Notes: generated by a model not told the origin, from the sequence alone. A stretch of DNA of 64,000 nt from Halobacillus yeomjeoni (GCF_020171525.1 NZ_JAIVAI010000002.1:310001-374000), one strand, 5' to 3'; numbered from the stretch's first letter, positions 9,959 through 18,708 are shown. Numbers and translations are program-made.

Positions 9959-11323
9959 TTATTCGCTGTTATTGTTTTGTAGAACTTTTAATCCGTTCCC
10001 CATATCAGAACCGAGAATGTAGTTCTGATCGACGAATACACCCCAGATATATGCATCTTCCGGTACGTATTTCCCTATTTGAACAGGGTTAGCAGGGTCA
10101 GTGATATCGACGGCTCTGATCCCTCCAGCATAATGAGAGAGATAAAGTGTATTCCCATGTACTTTAGGGTCGTGAACAGTATTCGCAAAGGTCACACCAT
10201 CTTCCTTGTTATCGACACGATCCGTTTTGAAGGTGCTTAGAAGCTTTGGATTACTTTTATCTTTGATGTCAAAAATCCTTGTGTACCCATAAGATTCTTC
10301 ATAACCTTCACGTGTAGGGTTATAAACTTCCCTTGTCTCGATCAACACATTTCCGCCTTTCGCAAGAGCGGAGGAGTGTGCAGCCCCTTGCACATCAGAA
10401 GCGAAATCCGTTCTTCCTTCAAACTTTACGTTGTGAGGATCCGAGATATCAAGAATGATTGTACCGAGATCCCAGTAGGATAGCAAGGCAGTGTCTCCAT
10501 TATTATCAGTCATTGTACTATGGTTGAAAGCCGGACGCGTTTTTCCATCGGGAGCATTCCAGTGATAGCCATTAAAATCATCCGACACCTCAGGTAGCGA
10601 ACGAGGATCGAATTCATAGATCGTTTCAGGTTCTGCCGGATTGGATACGTCAACAAGTTGGAAATCCATCGATTCTCCATGGGTGAAATAATCGGCATAT
10701 GGATTGGCTGCCAATACATATGGCTTACCTTCTTGTTCAGTCAGGTACAGTTCATGAGTACCCGGCACTCGCTTGTCCACTTCCCAGAATCCAAGCTTTT
10801 CAGGTGCTTCAGGGTTGGTCACATCATATAGAAGGAAGCCCCCTTGAGAATCCGGATTGTCCCGTTTCAATTGCTGGACACTTACGACAGCTAGATCACC
10901 TTTGAAGTGTTCCGTGTTAACCGTCTTGACGATGACTTTTTCCTGCCACGTTCCCGGGATATCGTCTGCGAATTTGGTAACCTCAACAGGATTGGAAGGG
11001 TCTTTCATATCAAAAACCCTGACTCCGCCATTTCCGCCTCCCCTTACGTGAGTACCTAAATAGGCATAGCCTTTGTGAGCATACACGTCAGCGGTTGATT
11101 TTTTTACTCCGTCATATTGCTTCAGCTGGGCACTAGCGACTTCCTGCCAATTTCCAAGATTCTTATTTCCTTCGAGGACTGGGATCTGATTCAAGTTGTC
11201 CCCTTCATTGTCCCCTTTTTCAGCAAGGGAATTGTCGAGCATATCGTGAGCGAACGTCGTTGGTAACGTAGAAAATACCAGACACCCAGCAAGAGCTGTT
11301 GTCATAATGACCTTTTTATTCAT
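9959..11323 (-). CDS. Secreted LVIVD-repeat beta-propeller protein
   Basis: A 454-residue exported protein. The signal peptide ends near TTFAHD. The rest is built of repeated units containing a VFDMKDPSNPVEV-like turn (also LYDVTNPEAP, LVDVSNPAEP, ILDISDPHNV, IFDIKDKSNP, AVDITDPANP), which is the LVIVD repeat seen in beta-propeller surface proteins. About six to seven blades are visible, enough for one propeller. The function is unknown; such proteins are thought to bind ligands or proteins at the cell surface. AAGGAGG stands 6 nt before the ATG. Confidence 0.75.
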   Translation of the reverse strand: MNKKVIMTTALAGCLVFSTLPTTFAHDMLDNSLAEKGDNEGDNLNQIPVLEGNKNLGNWQEVASAQLKQYDGVKKSTADVYAHKGYAYLGTHVRGGGNGGVRVFDMKDPSNPVEVTKFADDIPGTWQEKVIVKTVNTEHFKGDLAVVSVQQLKRDNPDSQGGFLLYDVTNPEAPEKLGFWEVDKRVPGTHELYLTEQEGKPYVLAANPYADYFTHGESMDFQLVDVSNPAEPETIYEFDPRSLPEVSDDFNGYHWNAPDGKTRPAFNHSTMTDNNGDTALLSYWDLGTIILDISDPHNVKFEGRTDFASDVQGAAHSSALAKGGNVLIETREVYNPTREGYEESYGYTRIFDIKDKSNPKLLSTFKTDRVDNKEDGVTFANTVHDPKVHGNTLYLSHYAGGIRAVDITDPANPVQIGKYVPEDAYIWGVFVDQNYILGSDMGNGLKVLQNNNSE

Positions 11324-11596
11324 GAATCTTCCTCCTTATGTAATCAGTTACCAAAATGTAACATATAAGGGAGTTAAATTCATTAATATTCAGAAAAATA
11401 GAACTAATGGACAGAGTGGGAATTAGGTGTTTTGTACCGAATCATGCATTATTTTGCGTGGAAGATTAATAAAAAGGTGAAATGAGTCATGATAGGAGGA
11501 ATAATGAACTATGGTGAAAATATCCCCTTCTGATCAACAATATTATTAATGATTGTTATCCCCAACCATGAAGAAGGTTGCCTTCTATCTCCTCAA

Positions 11597-11643
11597 AAAA
11601 GAAGCTTGCAGAAAAACGGAAGGTTTCTCTACAAGCTTCTTTT
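11597..11643 (-). terminator. Terminator of the two-component operon
   Basis: AAAAGAAGCTTG and CAAGCTTCTTTT form a perfect 12-bp outer stem with a smaller inner stem (AGAAA/TTTCT). On the minus strand it is followed by Ts, just after the histidine kinase stop. The rest of 11324-11596 holds no gene that I can support. Confidence 0.85.
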
Positions 11644-11644
11644 A

Positions 11645-13069
11645 TTATTTCAAGCAAGGAATCCTGACAATAAACGTACTCCCCTCGCCGGGAACGCTTT
11701 CCACTCGGAGCGAACCGCTGTGGTTATCGACCAGTTCCTTGGCGATGGAAAGCCCCAATCCGGTACCACCTGTCTTACGGGAGCGGTTTTTATCGACACG
11801 GTAGAAACGATCGAAAATCTTCTTTTGTTCCTCAAACGGAATGCCAATACCTTGATCGGAGACGGAAAGTTCAACCGAGCCCCCCTGCTTCTGCAAGGTC
11901 ACGTTGATTTCCCCTTTGTCATCGGAGTAATGGATGGCGTTGTCGAGCAGGATGACAAAGATTTGTCTCAGCTGTTCCTCATCCCCTTTTACAGAGAGGT
12001 CTTCTTCCAAGTCCCCCTTGATCTGAATCGTGGTGCTTGATTGGAATTGTTGGATGGTTTGGTTGATGACCTTGGTGAGATCGACTTTCTCCATTTGGGT
12101 TTCCATTTGTTCGTTCCTTGCGATGGTCAACAGCTGAACCATCATCTTTTCCATGCGGTCGCTTTCTTCCTTGAGTGCCTCAATGGCTTGGTCCAGAATC
12201 TCAGGGTCCTTTTTTCCCCATCGTTTGATCAGGTTCAAATGCCCTTTGAAAGCGGTCAGCGGGGTCCTCAATTCATGAGAAGCATTGGAAACGAAGCTCT
12301 TTTCCCGTTCGAACTGCTTCTCCAGTTGAAATAATAGGTCGTTGAAACGGGTTCCAAGCTCATTCAATTCCCGTGGGGTTTCCGGTACAGGAACCCGCTT
12401 CGTCAAATCAGGAGAGCTTTCCATCTCACCGACCGCATCGGTGATGACGAACAGTGGTCTCAAGTTCCGTTTCGTAAGTTTATAAATAAAGATCGAACCG
12501 ATGATGAGACAAAGCAATGCCGCTGTCAGGATGATCTGAGCCATCGCTGTCAAAAATTCCGCCACTTGATTCAATTGGACGTTGACTTCAATTATTCCGC
12601 TTTCGGATGTGGACTGCCATGGAATCATTTTTTGGATATAAAGCCCTTGGTCATCGTTCCACACATAAGATCCCGGAAGATTGAGATGAAATTCATCATC
12701 TTCTTCCTCATCCTCTTCTTCAGTCATCTCGTCATATCCTCTGGAACGGGCGATGGTGCTTTCTTCACTCGCCCTTATCTCAACATAGTAGTTCGCATGA
12801 TCCGGATAGAGGACTTCATCCAAAGACTCCTGAACTTCACCTGGGTACTCTTCCTCGGTGAGGGTGGCGAGCTTTTTCTCCATCGCCTGCAGCTCCTGGT
12901 CCGTATTCTGAATCAGGAAATAACACATCCCCGCCATGACGACGACTGAGATAAAGAAGATGATGACGAGAAGGTTGAGGATATACAAGGAAGTGAACTG
13001 GAAAAGTAAGGACTGCCTTCTTGGATTGAGTATTCTATTGAGAGGGTTTTTGGCTGATAGAGATTTCAT
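11645..13069 (-). CDS. Sensor histidine kinase, YkoH-like
   Basis: A membrane sensor kinase of 474 residues. A first transmembrane helix near residues 25-48, an acidic extracellular loop (TEEEDEEEDDEF), a second helix near 175-195, a HAMP segment, a HisKA domain with the phosphoacceptor in SNASHELRTPL, and an ATPase domain with DNAIHYS, DQGIGIP and TGGTGLGLSI. I use the ATG at 13069 with GGAG 8 nt upstream; an upstream TTG overlaps the regulator stop. It is in one operon with the response regulator and faces a PepSY gene, as ykoH does in B. subtilis. The signal is unknown. Confidence 0.85.
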   Translation of the reverse strand: MKSLSAKNPLNRILNPRRQSLLFQFTSLYILNLLVIIFFISVVVMAGMCYFLIQNTDQELQAMEKKLATLTEEEYPGEVQESLDEVLYPDHANYYVEIRASEESTIARSRGYDEMTEEEDEEEDDEFHLNLPGSYVWNDDQGLYIQKMIPWQSTSESGIIEVNVQLNQVAEFLTAMAQIILTAALLCLIIGSIFIYKLTKRNLRPLFVITDAVGEMESSPDLTKRVPVPETPRELNELGTRFNDLLFQLEKQFEREKSFVSNASHELRTPLTAFKGHLNLIKRWGKKDPEILDQAIEALKEESDRMEKMMVQLLTIARNEQMETQMEKVDLTKVINQTIQQFQSSTTIQIKGDLEEDLSVKGDEEQLRQIFVILLDNAIHYSDDKGEINVTLQKQGGSVELSVSDQGIGIPFEEQKKIFDRFYRVDKNRSRKTGGTGLGLSIAKELVDNHSGSLRVESVPGEGSTFIVRIPCLK

Positions 13070-13092
13070 AAATTCCACTCCATTGTTTTTCC

Positions 13093-13785
13093 TCAAGATG
13101 ATCGGCGAAGCACGTAACCGACCCCGCGGACCGTATGGATCAACTTCGGTTCATAAGCCTTATCGACCTTATTCCGGAGATAGCGGATATAAACATCGAC
13201 AATGTTGGTTTCCCCGAGAAAATCGTATCCCCATACCGCGGACAGCATCCAATCCCGGCTCACGACTTCTTCCTTGTGTTTGAGCAGGAATACAAGCAGA
13301 TCAAACTCCCGCTGCGTCAATTCAATCCGATCACCATCTCTGGTGACCTGCCGGCTTTTGAGATCGACCACGAGATCCTCGTAACGATAGGTTTCTTTTC
13401 CTTCTTCAATAGCCGCTCCTTTATAGCGTCTGGCAACCGACCGGATTCTTGCCAGGAGTTCTTCGATTTCGAAAGGCTTGGTGATGTAATCGTCAGCACC
13501 CGTGTCCAGCCCTGCGATTTTGTCACCGATATAATCCCGTGCCGTGAGGAGGATGATCGGGACAGCGCTCTTCTTCCTGACTCTCCTGCAAACCTCAAGG
13601 CCGTCAAGCTTCGGCAGCATCCAGTCCAGTAAAATAACGCTCCAGTCCTCCTCTTCGAAGGAGCTTAACGCCTGTTCCCCGTCCTCTACTGCCGTTACAG
13701 CATAGCCTTCGTGTTCGAGCTCCAGTTGGATGAAACGGGCAACGTTCCTCTCATCCTCTACAAGCAGAATCTTCTCTTCCTCCAT
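13093..13785 (-). CDS. OmpR-family response regulator, YkoG-like
   Basis: A 230-residue DNA-binding regulator. The receiver domain has the acidic pair in LVEDERN, the phosphoacceptor Asp in VILLDWMLP and the Lys in ITKPFEIEELL. The C-terminal winged helix shows LTQREFDLLVFL and WGYDFLGETNIVDVYIRYLRNK. Phosphorylated by the kinase that follows, it presumably controls its own operon and the divergent PepSY gene. A 45-bp dyad lies midway between the two genes. Confidence 0.9.
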   Translation of the reverse strand: MEEEKILLVEDERNVARFIQLELEHEGYAVTAVEDGEQALSSFEEEDWSVILLDWMLPKLDGLEVCRRVRKKSAVPIILLTARDYIGDKIAGLDTGADDYITKPFEIEELLARIRSVARRYKGAAIEEGKETYRYEDLVVDLKSRQVTRDGDRIELTQREFDLLVFLLKHKEEVVSRDWMLSAVWGYDFLGETNIVDVYIRYLRNKVDKAYEPKLIHTVRGVGYVLRRSS

Positions 13786-13855
13786 CGTCTTACACCCCTC
13801 TTCATTGGTTACCTTTCATTGTAACTTTTACCAGCCTTATTATCATCTGATAGGA

Positions 13856-13900
13856 GATTAGAATCCCATGAGAAATGTAAATTCTCATCCAATTCTAATC
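13856..13900. promoter_or_regulatory. 45-bp symmetric dyad in the divergent promoter region
   Basis: The layout is GATTAGAAT - 3 nt - ATGAGAA - 7 nt - TTCTCAT - 3 nt - ATTCTAATC, so both arm pairs are perfectly complementary. The centre (13878) is 93 nt from the regulator start (13785) and 92 nt from the PepSY start (13970). A likely -10 on the plus side (TATAGT, 13932-13937) has no good -35, which fits activation from this site. Confidence 0.7.
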
Positions 13901-13969
13901 TTTTATTCATCCGATTTTTATAAAAGGCGGGTATAGTAGAATTAAACCTAAAACATGGAGGGTTCATAA

Positions 13970-14350
13970 ATGAAACTAACGAAGAAAACAATGATTATTG
14001 GAGGATTGTCTTTAGCGATAGTCGGAGGAGCAGGTTTCCTATTCCAAGGAACATCCGTTGTCGACGAAGTGTTCGCCCAGGAAGATTCTAAATTAGCGGA
14101 GCAGGCCAAACTCACGGAAAAAGAAGCTGAAGAAATCGCTCTTGAAAGAGTTTCTGGTGAAGTCGTCGAAAGTGAAGTGGAAAAAGAAGACGGCACGATT
14201 GTTTTCGAATTTGAAATCAAGACAGATTCCGGTGTTAAAGAAGTAGAGGTTGATGGGAATTCTGGTAAGGTGCTTGAGGTAGAGGATGAAGATGAAGATG
14301 ATGATGAGGATGAGGACGACAACGAAAAAGAAGATGACAATGAAAAATAA
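13970..14350 (+). CDS. PepSY-domain protein with acidic tail, YkoI-like
   Basis: A 126-residue exported or membrane-anchored protein. The N-terminal signal or anchor helix covers residues 9-27 and is followed by FAQ. A PepSY-like domain (LTEKEAEEIALERVSGEVVESEVEKE, then FEFEIKTDSGVKEVEVDGNSGKVLEVE) occupies about residues 42-100. The last 25 residues are almost all Asp and Glu. In B. subtilis a PepSY protein, YkoI, sits next to YkoGH; here the gene is divergent from the regulator. It may act as a modulator or ligand of the kinase at the outer face. GGAGGG precedes the ATG. Confidence 0.75.
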   Translation: MKLTKKTMIIGGLSLAIVGGAGFLFQGTSVVDEVFAQEDSKLAEQAKLTEKEAEEIALERVSGEVVESEVEKEDGTIVFEFEIKTDSGVKEVEVDGNSGKVLEVEDEDEDDDEDEDDNEKEDDNEK

Positions 14351-14387
14351 GGATTAAATAGGGGCGGTTCTAGTGCTGCCCTACACT

Positions 14388-14427
14388 AAAAAAATAGCAT
14401 CACACTTAGCAAGTGTGATGCTATTCC
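14388..14427 (-). terminator. Terminator of the YkvS-like gene
   Basis: AATAGCATCACACTT (14393-14407) and its exact complement (14411-14425) form a 15-bp stem with a 3-nt loop; on the minus strand a run of seven Ts follows. Confidence 0.85.
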
Positions 14428-14718
14428 TTAATTATTGTCGCTGCGTTTTTTAATGCTGTAGTTTGTATGGGCAACCACGGTTTTTTCGACGTCTAGATTG
14501 CGGTCGTCGAAATCCTCCATAATGGTCATATCGCAAACAACGGAGTTTTGTAATCTAGCAGAAGTTACGATAGCTTCTACCTGTTGGCCGTCTTTTTCGA
14601 AAGTAATGATATCGCCTACAGTTGCTTTGTCTTCTTCCTTTACCTTCTGCTCTTCTTCTGCGTTCTTCTTCTTAAATGCAGCATCAAGTAAACCTTTACT
14701 CAATTTTTCATCAGCCAT
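14428..14718 (-). CDS. YkvS-like small protein (DUF2187)
   Basis: A 96-residue cytoplasmic protein. The N-terminal 35 residues are charged and helical. The C-terminal 60 residues match the pattern of the YkvS/DUF2187 family: VGDIITFEKDGQ, then a NSVVCDMTIMEDF strand pair and ending TVVAHTNYSI. This family is a small SH3-like beta barrel of unknown role, common in Bacillaceae. The added N-terminal helix makes this copy longer than the usual family members. GGAGGGG precedes the ATG. Confidence 0.75.
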   Translation of the reverse strand: MADEKLSKGLLDAAFKKKNAEEEQKVKEEDKATVGDIITFEKDGQQVEAIVTSARLQNSVVCDMTIMEDFDDRNLDVEKTVVAHTNYSIKKRSDNN

Positions 14719-14952
14719 TAGAAGTTCCCCTCCTAGTCAATGTCGTCTCGTTTTTGTTTGTGTCTAATTCAGCACACGGCTATCTTTATCTATACCCTGA
14801 ATCCAGGGGATTCACTCACCTTTTTCAGCTCTTGCTTTCTGTGCTAAAAAAAGGAAATTATTGAATGCCACAGTTAGCCGGAGTTTCTGACCCACGCTAC
14901 ATTAACGTATTACCGTGGCGGAGGTCAAATAACTCCATAAATCACTACTTCA

Positions 14953-15180
14953 TCAGGTGCCTGTTCCACCACTAGGCGGCGGGTAATCCCCTGGTCCTGC
15001 GTGCCTCGTCTTCTCCTCATATACCTTTTCCCTGCTCTTTTTCCGATTCTTATTGAGTTCATCTCCGTAAAACCGATTGGTATTCCAACCGAGTTTTTCA
15101 CGGATCATCCCCCATAAGATAGGCAGACCTAACAAGCCCAGAATGATCAGCAGAAACAGTCCTCCACTCATGTCCTTCAC
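14953..15180 (-). CDS. Small single-pass membrane protein, unknown
   Basis: A 75-residue protein with one hydrophobic segment (residues 6-24, LFLLIILGLLGLPILWGMI), then a basic cytoplasmic stretch (NKNRKKSREKVYEEK) and a Pro/Gly-rich end (PPPSGGTGT). The start is uncertain: GTG at 15180 or ATG three codons later. No family is recognised. Confidence 0.45.
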   Translation of the reverse strand: MKDMSGGLFLLIILGLLGLPILWGMIREKLGWNTNRFYGDELNKNRKKSREKVYEEKTRHAGPGDYPPPSGGTGT

Positions 15181-15626
15181 CCACTTCCGATTTCTTTCTT
15201 ACTTTACGGTTGTAGGATGCATTAGGTTTCATCACCTTGAATCAGGAAAAATCTTATGTAGTGCTGACAAACCAAACTTCAACTATAAAATTGTTTAGTA
15301 ATGCATAAAAAACTGAACGCTATATCAAATTATGGTTGAAACTTCACGGATGGAGAAAATCGGAACCTGGTAGTAGGGACCACTACGGGACAACGGACTT
15401 TGTTTTTCAAACCACAGTGATTTGTACTAAGTAAACTAGTAAAAAGCACTGCTTTTTTTTGAAATAATTTGTGAACCTTCTTGACGTTTCTTTTCGAGAT
15501 GCTTCGTTACAAAAAACTTCGTTTTAAAACTCCATAATGATGAGCAAGACAAGATGGTCAATTCCAAGAACCTTCAAGGGTACTTGGGTGGAAATATTCT
15601 CTATTAGAATCCTTTGGATTTAACCC

Positions 15627-15654
15627 TTGAAATCAGATACTCATTTGTTATTGT
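15627..15654 (+). promoter_or_regulatory. Candidate promoter of the secreted protein gene
   Basis: TTGAAA (15627-15632), 16 nt, TATTGT (15649-15654), with the likely start about 27 nt before the GTG at 15688. The stretch 15181-15626 shows no gene, RNA or clear repeat. Confidence 0.35.
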
Positions 15655-15687
15655 GTTAAATGCAATACAAAAAAAGGTGGAGATATC

Positions 15688-16563
15688 GTGAAGAAAATAA
15701 TTAATTCCATGTTGGGACTGGGTTTACTTGCGAGCATGTCGTTAAACCCAGTCCTTATTTCAGCGGAATCGAATTCCGACATCACAGCCCTTAGTAAAGA
15801 GCAAATCAGGGAAGAAGCAAAAACTCAATTGAGGGCACAAATCAACGACAATAACCTTGAAGAACTTCCTAGTCATGTAGACGTAACCGTTAGCGCGGAT
15901 GGTGAAAAGCACGAGCTTGAATTTCCTAAAGGCGCAATCGTAGAGATTCCTTATGCAAATGGAGAAAATTCAGAAGGTCAACGCTACGCATCCATAGTTG
16001 AAGTAGACTTCAACATTGGCGAAAACGAACTGAAATTTGCGAATGGAAGTAGAGAATATGCCATAGATAAAGATAACGGGTGGACTGCTTCCATACAAAA
16101 TCTTTCATCTAAATTCAACACGACTCTTAGTAACATCTTATTCGGCTCAACTATCTATGCCGAAATTAAAGGTAAAGGAAAATCGGACTATCGTTTCAGT
16201 GGAGACTTAAAACAAGAAATCTATGTCGAATACGACGAATGGAATGGAGATGTCAGTCTAGAGTACCTTGAAACGAAATGGGAGAGGGGCTCCACGTCAT
16301 ATGATGTTGATTACGCCGAACTTCATGGTGAATGCTCATGGAGAGGTGGTAGCTACGAGGACACTTTCAACATCGGTGAGCCAGATTGGCAAACCACTTA
16401 CTCAACTTATGATTATGCCGATATAGCTGAATGTGGTTACACAGATAAAGAAAGCCAAAAACTGCCTCAGGTCGGTCACACCGAAGCTGACTTCTATGAT
16501 GGCAATACACGGTACTATGATGATGTGAGAACGAAAATTGAATTGACCGAAGCTGGCCTTTAA
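15688..16563 (+). CDS. Secreted protein, unknown
   Basis: A 291-residue exported protein with a clear signal peptide (residues 1-26, ending LISAES). I recognise no family. An N-terminal charged helical part (ALSKEQIREEAKTQLRAQI) is followed by a beta-rich region with many aromatic and acidic residues (YRFSGDLKQEIYVEYDEW, DVDYAELHGECSW, TTYSTYDYADIAECGY). Two Cys residues (in HGECSW and AECGY) could form a disulfide. It starts at GTG, with AAGGTGGAG upstream. It could be a surface or secreted factor; no enzyme motif is visible. Confidence 0.6.
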   Translation: MKKIINSMLGLGLLASMSLNPVLISAESNSDITALSKEQIREEAKTQLRAQINDNNLEELPSHVDVTVSADGEKHELEFPKGAIVEIPYANGENSEGQRYASIVEVDFNIGENELKFANGSREYAIDKDNGWTASIQNLSSKFNTTLSNILFGSTIYAEIKGKGKSDYRFSGDLKQEIYVEYDEWNGDVSLEYLETKWERGSTSYDVDYAELHGECSWRGGSYEDTFNIGEPDWQTTYSTYDYADIAECGYTDKESQKLPQVGHTEADFYDGNTRYYDDVRTKIELTEAGL

Positions 16564-16572
16564 TCATAAGAA

Positions 16573-16611
16573 CGAGGTATGAGGACGTTTAAGTCCTTAT
16601 ACCTTTTTCTA
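16573..16611 (+). terminator. Intrinsic terminator
   Basis: AGGTATGAGGAC and GTCCTTATACCT pair with one mismatch around a 6-nt loop, followed by TTTTTCT. It lies directly after the secreted protein gene. Confidence 0.75.
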
Positions 16612-16689
16612 AGTAAAAGAACAAGGTCGCATCAATAGATTAAGAGCACACTAGCTATGATGAAAAATCGATATAGAGGAGGGTTCCTT

Positions 16690-17154
16690 TTGAAACGAAG
16701 AACACTTATAAGTTTTATAATCATCATTTCTGCGGCTGTCGCACTTATCGGTTGTTCTGATTCTGAAGTCTACAAGACCACCTACACAGCCAAGGGCGAA
16801 AGCGATAATTGGTTTGTAACTTTTCATCTAACTGAAAACACAAAGGAAGAAAATACGTCATCCGAAGTTATCTTCACTTCAAAAGAAGAAAAAGTCGTTC
16901 AGAATTTTCAGTATGAAGTAAAAGCCAAGCCACTCCAGACAGAGTTCTATGGAGATGCCGGAGAAATAGATTTTACGACGAAAGAAGACTATGAAACTAA
17001 TGCATTTAAAGGGACATACACAAAAGATAAATCTGACTCCTTTTATGAAGGAGCGTTAAATGATGTTTTGGTTGAAATTTCATGGACAGAAAATGGAGAG
17101 CAATTATCAGAACATCTTAACCTATCTTACGAAAAAAAACTTAAACAACAATAA
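16690..17154 (+). CDS. Lipoprotein, unknown
   Basis: A 154-residue predicted lipoprotein started at TTG (16690), where GAGGAGGG is spaced 7 nt upstream; the ATG 33 nt earlier has no comparable site. A basic N-terminus (KRRT), a hydrophobic segment and the lipobox ALIGC are followed by a beta-rich domain (FVTFHLTEN, VVQNFQYEVKAK, VLVEISWTENGEQ). No family is recognised. It lies after the secreted protein at 15688 but has a separate terminator, so it is probably a separate unit. Confidence 0.6.
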   Translation: MKRRTLISFIIIISAAVALIGCSDSEVYKTTYTAKGESDNWFVTFHLTENTKEENTSSEVIFTSKEEKVVQNFQYEVKAKPLQTEFYGDAGEIDFTTKEDYETNAFKGTYTKDKSDSFYEGALNDVLVEISWTENGEQLSEHLNLSYEKKLKQQ

Positions 17155-17193
17155 AAAAGCTTGCAGAATTCACAGTTCTGCAAGCTTTTTTTT
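17153..17193 (+). terminator. Intrinsic terminator
   Basis: AAAAAAGCTTGCAGAA and TTCTGCAAGCTTTTTT form a perfect 16-bp stem with a 7-nt loop and extra Ts. Confidence 0.9.
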
Positions 17194-17234
17194 CGTTCGT
17201 GTAACCAATAGATAGGAAATATTTTTTCCCTTTT

Positions 17235-17496
17235 TTAATAAGCTTGGGGCTGGTTTCCTTCCAGCTCGCTTTTCAGCTTGTTTTTGAGTATTCGTTCCGA
17301 AATAAACCCAACGATAAAACCAATAAAGATAGGGTTAAGAGAACCACCTGCTTCAAAAATTACCCCTTGGGATGGATTTTCTTTATAAAAAGTCCAACTT
17401 AAAAATAAAATCTCAAGTACGTGTCCAATTGTATATAAAGATCCTATAGATAAACGAAGCCACTATCAAAGGAAACCAAAATAACTTCTTTTTCAC
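17235..17496 (-). pseudogene. Frameshifted small membrane protein gene
   Basis: On the minus strand a GTG at 17496, with GAGGAG before it, opens a frame that begins MKKKLFWFPLIVASFIY and soon hits a stop. One base later the +1 frame runs on as GSLYTIGHVLEILFLSW, then a Gly-rich hydrophobic segment (NPIFIGFIVGFISERIL), and ends at TAA (17235) after a charged tail (KSELEGNQPQAY). Together the two parts look like one two- to three-helix membrane protein of about 86 residues broken by a single extra base near 17440. It could be a true pseudogene or a sequencing error. Downstream on the same strand there is no partner gene. Confidence 0.55.
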
Positions 17497-17564
17497 AGCT
17501 AACACTCCTCTTTTTTTATGTCCTAGCACTTGAATCAAGCGAATAATTACTATTATCAAAAGAG

Positions 17565-17597
17565 TACCTGCCCGAGGAATTTGACCAGGGCAGGCTA
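17565..17597 (-). terminator. Weak hairpin, possible terminator of the nuclease gene
   Basis: CCTGCCC (17567-17573) and GGGCAGG (17588-17594) pair around a 14-nt loop; on the minus strand TACTCTTTTG follows. It lies about 125 nt beyond the nuclease stop. Confidence 0.4.
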
Positions 17598-17720
17598 TGA
17601 TTAAAAATTAAAGTTAAAAGTTTTCTTACCAAGTCACACACTATACATGTTCGGAGTGTATGTTGCAATACAATGAAATGTCGAAACACTTCATTTATTT
17701 TTTCTCAAAGTCTTAGAGGC

Positions 17721-18629
17721 TTATTCTCCAACCATTCCATCTCCATCATTATCTCGCATATAAGCATATAACCAATGATCTTCTCTTATCGGCATAGTGA
17801 AACCGGCATCTTTCGCTTCTTTGATTGTTACTTGGCCATTTCCATTCGTATCAACCCCGGAAACATCACCTTTATCATTAGAATTAGAGTCATCTGAACT
17901 AGAAGATTCGTTACCACTTGTTAACCCTAACGACTCATTAACTTCATCGGGATTTACATTATCGAAAGTATCTACAACCTCGTTCCCGTTGACCGTGTAT
18001 GAATACTGATACTTTGAAGGTATTTGTGTGTCAGTATCTGAGTACGAAATGACTGCTTCAAAATCAGTTGCACCACCTGCGTCACGTATCGCATCCTCCA
18101 TGTACGCTTGGTCACCATGTCTGTTAAGCGTACTTTCCTGGGGGGTAATATTATAAGCATTTGATACGCCTCCCAAAGAGTCGGCAATAACATGCCCCTC
18201 GTCTAATTTATCACTTTTAACACCTGGAACTTTGGCTTCATCAGAGAAGTATCTACCAGTTGATAGGACTGGTTCGGCTTTATCATCTTGTAGAATAATA
18301 TTGTCTGCAACGACTCTCACTAATTGCCCATGTTTATTCGTGAATGCCCAGTACTCCCTGTCACCAAATCCTATATCTACTACAACACTTGATTCTCGAT
18401 CCCCGCTTAAGTCACCACCATCTACCTTTAATCGTTCGTATCCTGAAAACCGTTCATCATTCATTTCGGTTGATGTTTCCTCTACGTCTGACTTCTCAGC
18501 ATTCGTAGTGGGCTCTTCTTGTAGATTTGGTTTTTCATCTGTAGTGGATGCATCTTCTACATTGTTGGTACATCCAACTATAAAGATGGTCATTAAAAGT
18601 AAGACCAAATAGTTCATTTTCTTTTTCAT
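17721..18629 (-). CDS. Lipoprotein DNA/RNA non-specific endonuclease with calcium-binding tail
   Basis: A 302-residue lipid-anchored nuclease. After the lipobox FIVGC and an acidic, Thr-rich linker (to about residue 60) comes a non-specific endonuclease domain with the motif DEGHVIADSLGG (catalytic His about residue 144) and the NITPQ Asn downstream, as in the EndoU-unrelated NUC/S1-independent DNA/RNA nuclease group. A Ser/Asp linker leads to a C-terminal calcium-binding segment with two loops, DTNGNGQVTIKEA and DNDGDGMVGE, of the EF-hand/Excalibur type. Likely role: digesting extracellular nucleic acid at the cell surface. A large hairpin lies in its leader. Confidence 0.8.
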   Translation of the reverse strand: MKKKMNYLVLLLMTIFIVGCTNNVEDASTTDEKPNLQEEPTTNAEKSDVEETSTEMNDERFSGYERLKVDGGDLSGDRESSVVVDIGFGDREYWAFTNKHGQLVRVVADNIILQDDKAEPVLSTGRYFSDEAKVPGVKSDKLDEGHVIADSLGGVSNAYNITPQESTLNRHGDQAYMEDAIRDAGGATDFEAVISYSDTDTQIPSKYQYSYTVNGNEVVDTFDNVNPDEVNESLGLTSGNESSSSDDSNSNDKGDVSGVDTNGNGQVTIKEAKDAGFTMPIREDHWLYAYMRDNDGDGMVGE

Positions 18630-18664
18630 TTCGGACTCTCCTTTTAGCTTTATCTCTAAGCGAT

Positions 18665-18708
18665 GCCAGCCCCCATCACGTTAATGGATAAATGTGATGG
18701 GGGCTGGC
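18665..18708. repeat. Perfect 15-bp hairpin, GCCAGCCCCCATCAC type
   Basis: Arms 18665-18679 and 18694-18708 are exact complements with a 14-nt loop. There is no T-run directly after either arm. It lies in the leader of the nuclease gene and could be a small dispersed repeat or an RNA stability element. Confidence 0.65.

Noticed and set aside
11491-11533. A 9-codon open frame (ATG at 11504) after AGGAGG
   Set aside because: Too short to support; no helix or conserved feature, and no signs of expression.
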